NCBI GenBank assembly: GCA_963781495.1
Contig: CAWAFX010000002.1
Coordinates: 1,364,001-1,428,000 of the forward strand
Source: Mayfieldus sp963781495
GTDB lineage: Bacteria; Actinomycetota; Thermoleophilia; Solirubrobacterales; 70-9
Reading direction: 5' to 3'
Length of the DNA: 64,000 nucleotides
Part shown: positions 60,033-64,000 of the stretch, in pieces
How the letters are laid out: every line of letters starts with the position of its first letter
Position numbering within the stretch: position 1 is the stretch's first letter
Notes under the pieces: generated by a model
What the model was told of the DNA's origin: nothing
Seen by the model: only the letters and a program-made list of their open reading frames with translations
Database searches by the model: none
Made by a program: the position numbers and the translations under genes

Positions 60033-61486
60033 TCCTCGCCATCGACCAGGGAACGACCGGGACAACCTGCCTCGTCTTCGACCAGGAGGGGCAGATCGCC
60101 GGCCGGGCCTACAGCGAGTTCGAACAGCACTTTCCCCGCCCGGGGTGGGTCGAGCACGACGCCACCGAGATCTGGGAGGTGACCCGGCGTGTCGGGGCCG
60201 AGGCGATCGCCGACGCCGGCGTTGCGGGGGCCGACCTGACCGCGATCGGGATCACCAACCAGCGCGAGACCGTCGTCGCCTGGGACCCCGACAAGGGCGA
60301 GCCGATAGGCCCGGCGCTGGTCTGGCAGGACCGCCGCACGGCGGGCCGCTGCGATGAGCTGCGGCGGGCCGGTCACGAGGAGCTGGTCCGCGAGCGCACC
60401 GGGCTGGTGATCGACCCCTATTTCTCGGCCACCAAGATCGAGTGGATTCTGGCCAACCTCGAGGGCGCCGAGCGGGCGGTCTTCGGCACGATCGACTCCT
60501 GGCTGTGTTTCAAGCTGACCGGCCGCCACCTCAGCGATTACTCCAACGCCTCGCGCACGATGCTGTTCGACATCCGGCGCCTTGCCTGGGACGAGGAGCT
60601 GTGCGAGCTGCTCGGCATCGATCCCGCAACGCTTCCCGAGCCGGTGCCGTCCTGCGAGATCTACGGCACCACGAGCGAGTTCGGGGGCGAGGTTCCGGTG
60701 GCCGGGATCGCCGGCGACCAGCAGGCGGCCCTGTTCGGACAGGCTTGTTACGAGCCCGGCTCGGGCAAGAACACCTATGGCACCGGCAGCTTCGTGCTGC
60801 TCAACACCGGCAGCGACGCCCCGCGCCCGGAGAAGGGGCTGCTGACCACCGTCGCCTGGGGACTCGAGGACCGCACCGATTACGCCCTCGAGGCCGCGGT
60901 CTTCGTCACTGGAGCCGCCGTTCAGTGGCTGCGCGACGGGCTAGGGATCATCGACGAGGCGGCCGAGAGCGAGAGCCTGGCGGCGTCGCTGGAGTCCAAC
61001 GACGGCGTCTATTTCGTCCCGGCCCTGACCGGGCTCGGCTCTCCCTACTGGGACCCCTATGCCCGCGGCACGATCGTCGGCCTCACCCGCGGCAACGGCC
61101 GTGCCCACCTGGCCCGCGCGGCGCTGGAGGCGATCGCCTACCAGACCGTCGACGCGGTTCGCGCCCAGGAGGCGGCATCGGGCAAGCGGCTGGAGCTGCT
61201 CAAGGCAGACGGCGGCGCCGTCGCCAACTCCTGGCTGATGCAGTTCCAGGCCGACGTCCTCGGGGCGCCGGTCGTCGTGCCTGCGATCGCCGAGACGACG
61301 GCGCTCGGGGCCGCCTATCTGGCCGGCATCGCCTCCGGCCTCTGGAGCCAGACGGAGGTGGGGGAGATGTGGCGCGAGGGGGCTCGCTATGAGCCGCGGA
61401 TGGCCGAGGATCGCCGCCGGGGTCTGCTCGAGGATTGGGGCCGGGCGGTCGAGCGCGCCCGAGGTTGGGCCAGTGCCGAGGCGTAG
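60029..61486 (+). CDS. glpK: glycerol kinase
   Basis: 485 residues, FGGY kinase. ILAIDQGTTGTT at the N-terminus (phosphate-binding), NQRETVVAWDPDKGEPIGPALVWQDRRT, and the FGGY C-terminal motifs GTGSFVLLNTG and KADGGAVANSWLMQFQADVLG. Phosphorylates glycerol to glycerol-3-phosphate. ATG overlapping the glycosyltransferase stop. The acyltransferase follows about 100 nt later, so this group may feed glycerolipid synthesis. Confidence 0.93.
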   Translation: MILAIDQGTTGTTCLVFDQEGQIAGRAYSEFEQHFPRPGWVEHDATEIWEVTRRVGAEAIADAGVAGADLTAIGITNQRETVVAWDPDKGEPIGPALVWQDRRTAGRCDELRRAGHEELVRERTGLVIDPYFSATKIEWILANLEGAERAVFGTIDSWLCFKLTGRHLSDYSNASRTMLFDIRRLAWDEELCELLGIDPATLPEPVPSCEIYGTTSEFGGEVPVAGIAGDQQAALFGQACYEPGSGKNTYGTGSFVLLNTGSDAPRPEKGLLTTVAWGLEDRTDYALEAAVFVTGAAVQWLRDGLGIIDEAAESESLAASLESNDGVYFVPALTGLGSPYWDPYARGTIVGLTRGNGRAHLARAALEAIAYQTVDAVRAQEAASGKRLELLKADGGAVANSWLMQFQADVLGAPVVVPAIAETTALGAAYLAGIASGLWSQTEVGEMWREGARYEPRMAEDRRRGLLEDWGRAVERARGWASAEA

Positions 61487-61588
61487 GCGGCAAATGCGGC
61501 GCGACGCTCTGCGTCGGGGCCGTAACCAGACCCGGGCCCGTGGGTAGGAGGCTTCGACGCCCCGGTTGATCCAGGGTCGTCGCGCGCT

Positions 61589-62368
61589 ATGGCAGACATG
61601 AAGCCACAGGTCTACAAGGACCCCCGCCCGGCGGAATATTTCACGGGTTTTCACGAGCGCGCCCGCCGCCGCGGCCCGGACTGGGTCTACGACCTCTGTC
61701 GCATCATCCTCACCCCGCCGACTCTGCTGATCTACCGGTCGCGGGCGATCGGCACCGAGCACGTACCGCAGACCGGTGCCGTGCTGCTGGCCCCCAACCA
61801 CTTCAGCCAGTGGGACCACTTCTTCGCCGCCGTCTTCCTGCGCCGCAAGGTCTGCTTCATGGCCAAGTCGCAGCTCTTCAGGCCGCCGTTTCTTTCCTTC
61901 ATCCTCTCCCACGGCGGCGCCTTTCCGATCCGCCGCGGCCAGCGCGACCAGGAGGCGTTTCCGACCGCGCACGCGATCCTCGATCGCGGGGAGTGCATGC
62001 TGATCTATGCCGAGGGCGGGCGTTCGCGCAGCGGCGGTCTCGGCGAACCGCGGCCGGGGATCGGCCGCATCGCGCTGGAGAGCGGGGTGCCGGTTGTGCC
62101 GATGGCGATCCACGGCTCGGCCCAGGTCCGCGGCTGGAAGCGCTTCCGCTTTCCCAAGGTGACGGTCCAGTACGGCGAGCCGCTGACTTTCCCGCTCGAG
62201 GCAGACCCTTCGCGCGAGCGCCAGCAGGAGGTCGCGAACGAGGTCTTCGACCAGGTGCGCAAGATGTACGTGGCGCTGGAGGAGCAGGGGCGCCGCGGCG
62301 TGATCCGCTCGCTGCGCAAGGGCCTGCCGCGGCCCGAGCCGGGGGAAGCATCGCGCGTTCAGCGCTAG
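61589..62368 (+). CDS. 1-acyl-sn-glycerol-3-phosphate acyltransferase (PlsC-like)
   Basis: 259 residues. The acyltransferase motifs are seen: NHFSQWD (HX4D catalytic site, about residue 70), the second block near FPIRRGQRD, the third EGGRSRSGGLGEPRPG, and VVPMAIHG. A membrane-facing helix (LCRIILTPPTLLIYRS) precedes the catalytic site. It would acylate lysophosphatidate or a related glycerol-phosphate. ATG start. A GGGTAG with a weak -35 lies 42 bp upstream. Confidence 0.88.
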   Translation: MADMKPQVYKDPRPAEYFTGFHERARRRGPDWVYDLCRIILTPPTLLIYRSRAIGTEHVPQTGAVLLAPNHFSQWDHFFAAVFLRRKVCFMAKSQLFRPPFLSFILSHGGAFPIRRGQRDQEAFPTAHAILDRGECMLIYAEGGRSRSGGLGEPRPGIGRIALESGVPVVPMAIHGSAQVRGWKRFRFPKVTVQYGEPLTFPLEADPSRERQQEVANEVFDQVRKMYVALEEQGRRGVIRSLRKGLPRPEPGEASRVQR

Positions 62369-62371
62369 CCT
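62366..62371 (+). promoter_or_regulatory. -10 box TAGCCT for a leaderless transcript (216-aa protein)
   Basis: TAGCCT, 7 nt, then the ATG at 62379; the box overlaps the stop of the acyltransferase. Confidence 0.45.
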
Positions 62372-62378
62372 GCCGCTG

Positions 62379-63029
62379 ATGAACGACGACTGGCGCCTGC
62401 GCTTCGACCTGCACGAGGACGGCCTCGCCCACAGCCTGGTCGAGGAGATCGAGGGGATCGAGGTGGACCGCGACCTGGGGCGAACGTTCGACGACCGGGT
62501 GGTCGTCTCCCGCGACGGGGCCGAGGTGTTTTGTTATGCCGGCAGCCGCGCGCAGGCCGAGAGCGCCGAGATCGAGATCCGCTCCCTGGCCGAGCGCCAC
62601 GGCTGGCAGCTCGAGGTCGAGCTGAAGCGCTGGCATCCGGCGGAGGAGAGCTGGGAGGACCCAGACCTGCCGCTTCCGGCCGACGCGGGCGAGCGCGAGG
62701 CCGAGCGGGAGACGCTGATCGAAAGGGAGCGCGCCGAGGCACGGCAGCGCGGCTATCCCGAGTTCGAGGTCCGGGTCGACTGCCCCTCGCACCGGGAGGC
62801 GGTCGAGTTCGCCGAGAAGCTGCGCTCGGAGGGCCTGTCCAGCGTGCACCGCTTCAAGTACGTGCTGGTCGGAGCGCTGGACGAGGACAGCGCCAAGGCG
62901 CTTGCCGAGCGACTCCGGGCCGAGGCGCCGTCGGGCAGCAAGGTCACCGCGGAGGGGACGTGGAAGGTGATGTACGCGGAGACCCCGCGCAACCCCTTCA
63001 GGGTCATCTTCGGCGGCCTGGCCGGCTAG
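62379..63029 (+). CDS. hypothetical protein with two ferredoxin-like halves
   Basis: 216 residues, soluble, acidic. Two similar halves can be seen: about residues 15-95 (VVVSRDGAEVFCYAGSRAQAESAEIEIRSL) and about 125-205 (FEVRVDCPSHREAVEFAEKLRSEG and FKYVLVGALDEDSAKALAERL), each a strand-helix-strand pattern of the ferredoxin-like type joined by a Glu/Arg-rich helix. No catalytic residues. Not recognised beyond this; SPOR-like or other signal-integration roles would be guesses. Its stop shares CTAG with the convergent lactonase-like gene. Confidence 0.72.
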   Translation: MNDDWRLRFDLHEDGLAHSLVEEIEGIEVDRDLGRTFDDRVVVSRDGAEVFCYAGSRAQAESAEIEIRSLAERHGWQLEVELKRWHPAEESWEDPDLPLPADAGEREAERETLIERERAEARQRGYPEFEVRVDCPSHREAVEFAEKLRSEGLSSVHRFKYVLVGALDEDSAKALAERLRAEAPSGSKVTAEGTWKVMYAETPRNPFRVIFGGLAG

Positions 63030-63934
63030 GCGTAGCGCTCTTCGAGCTGCTCGTAGAAGGCGGGGTCGTGCCCCGGGGTGATGATCGCCTGCGGGAACTG
63101 GCTGCGGAAGAGCTTCAGCTCCTGCAGCGAGCGGCGCCAGTTGTGATGGTCGAAGGACCGCGGCGGGGCCGGGGCGTCCTCGAGCTGGCGCTGGGTGTAG
63201 ACGGCGTCGCCGCCGATCACGAAGTCGCGGTCGCGCAGGTGGGCGATCACGCTCATATGCCCGGCGCTGTGGCCGGGTGTGTAGGCGAGGCGGATCGAGC
63301 CGTCGCCGAAGAGGTCGAAGGTGCGCGCGAAGCTGGCGTAGGACGAGACGTTGCCGCGCCCGAAGTCGACCGTTCGGTAGTCGAAGACGAAGTCGTAGTG
63401 GGCCGGCCGGTAGCCGCGCATCGCCGGACGGCTGCCGCTCGTCGCGTCCGCCCACTCGGCCTCGCTGACGACGAAGGTCGAGTCCGGGAACTCCGAGATC
63501 GCCGAGGCATGGTCGAAATGCAGGTGTGTCATCACCACGACGGCGACCTTGTGCGGCTCGATCCCGCGCTGGCGCAGCTGGGCTGGGAGGTCTTCGCCCT
63601 TTTCGAGCTCGGGCGCCGCCACGCGCACGGCGGTGCGGCCGAAGTTCTGACGCGGGTCGCTGGCGATCGAAGGGTGAAGGCCGGTGTCGACGAGCACCGT
63701 TCCGGCACTCGGATGGCGGATCAGGAAGGCCGGGCAGGGAACCGTCGAGCGGTCCTTGGAGGAGAGCAGCTCCCGCGCGAGCCTGAAGGTCAAAAACCTG
63801 CCTCCCGGGCTCTCCATCATGTCCATGGGCCAGCTGACCCGGCCCACGATCAGCGGCTCGACGACCACGGTCGAGCCCGGCTTTCCGCCCGCCAGGGGCT
63901 CGTGAAGCGGCTTCGGCTCCGCGTGGATCTTCAT
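63026..63934 (-). CDS. metallo-beta-lactamase-fold hydrolase, N-acyl homoserine lactonase-like
   Basis: 302 residues. Metal-binding motif THLHFDHA (H137, H139, D141, H142), then His in YTPGHSAGHMSV near residue 219, Asp in IGGDAVYT near residue 240, and His in ITPGHDPAF near the C-terminus: the complete lactonase-type zinc site. The family includes AHL lactonases, but many members act on other lactones, so the substrate is not established. ATG at 63934; TAGGCT lies 11 nt upstream. Confidence 0.85.
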   Translation of the reverse strand: MKIHAEPKPLHEPLAGGKPGSTVVVEPLIVGRVSWPMDMMESPGGRFLTFRLARELLSSKDRSTVPCPAFLIRHPSAGTVLVDTGLHPSIASDPRQNFGRTAVRVAAPELEKGEDLPAQLRQRGIEPHKVAVVVMTHLHFDHASAISEFPDSTFVVSEAEWADATSGSRPAMRGYRPAHYDFVFDYRTVDFGRGNVSSYASFARTFDLFGDGSIRLAYTPGHSAGHMSVIAHLRDRDFVIGGDAVYTQRQLEDAPAPPRSFDHHNWRRSLQELKLFRSQFPQAIITPGHDPAFYEQLEERYA

Positions 63935-63985
63935 TGCAGAAGCCCAGCCTAGCGGCGGTTCGGGGCCGGATAAGCTGGCTCGCCG

Positions 63986-64000
63986 ATGGCTGAAAGCGAT
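63986..64000 (+). CDS. start of a gene cut by the window end
   Basis: ATG GCT GAA AGC GAT begins 9 nt after TAAGCT, the same leaderless-type arrangement as several genes here. Only five codons are visible, so no product can be named. Confidence 0.3.

Noticed and set aside
61542..61547. GGGTAG before the acyltransferase gene
   Set aside because: The -35 at 14 nt is GTAACC, too far from GTTT. Kept only as a remark.

Overview
The window is about 64 kb of very GC-rich, densely packed chromosome. It carries biosynthetic, respiratory and stress genes and no insertion sequence, prophage, tRNA, rRNA or CRISPR array that I can see. Several features point to an actinobacterium: six mce-type genes in a row, QcrC-A-B/CtaG/Cox respiratory genes, an InhA-like enoyl reductase, a SigB/SigF partner-switching module, and many start codons with no ribosome binding site but a -10 box 7-9 nt upstream. 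I would guess Thermoleophilia/Solirubrobacterales, but that placement is inference. No gene-free stretch exceeds 300 bases.

Layout: 1-3.0 kb holds a lipid operon on + (acyl-CoA carboxylase beta, cut by the window edge; SGNH hydrolase; MaoC dehydratase; FabI/InhA-type reductase). 3.0-9.2 kb is a four-gene operon on - (TPP enzyme, enolase-superfamily enzyme, FAD/Fe-S oxidoreductase, zinc-ribbon protein). 9.2-12.8 kb holds a VKOR-like protein, an SDR and a GH15 glucanase. 12.8-15.2 kb has a secreted HtaA-like protein and a Crp-type regulator. 15.4-21.9 kb is one tightly overlapping respiratory operon (CoxB, CoxA, small membrane protein, CtaG, QcrC, QcrA, QcrB). 22-28.9 kb is a stress region: DJ-1/PfpI protein, STAS antagonist, SpoIIE-type phosphatase, anti-sigma kinase, SigB-like sigma factor, and a zinc-ribbon/DUF72 pair. 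29-32.3 kb has a small membrane peptide, SOD, a cupredoxin and a frameshifted GMC oxidoreductase. 32.3-37.2 kb carries two tandem beta-helix exoproteins, a lipoprotein and LemA. 37.4-47.7 kb is a six-gene mce operon with an SCP2-domain protein and an unknown protein. 47.7-56.3 kb holds a PNPOx-fold protein, Nudix, rubredoxin and a biotin cluster (bioA, bioD, bioF, bioB) interrupted by a MarR/MFS pair. 56.3-64 kb holds a GH3 enzyme, a glycosylase/enoyl-CoA hydratase/biotinyl-carrier operon, a glycosyltransferase, glycerol kinase, an acyltransferase and a metallo-beta-lactamase-fold lactonase-like protein.

The most interesting point is that the stress sigma module appears to come with its own local regulon. 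Six GTTT-like/GGGTA-like promoters of the SigB/SigF class lie 30-71 bp before genes in the window: the TPP operon, the cox-qcr operon, the DJ-1 gene, the anti-sigma gene, the zinc-ribbon/DUF72 pair and a membrane peptide. A second point is that a palindrome GTCA-N6-TGAC with nearly the same core occurs on both sides of the Crp-type gene, before the respiratory operon and before the HtaA-like gene. A third is the unusual cytochrome oxidase subunit I, which appears to lack the usual proton-path residues. Two genes (the GMC oxidoreductase and the MFS transporter) carry single frameshifts.
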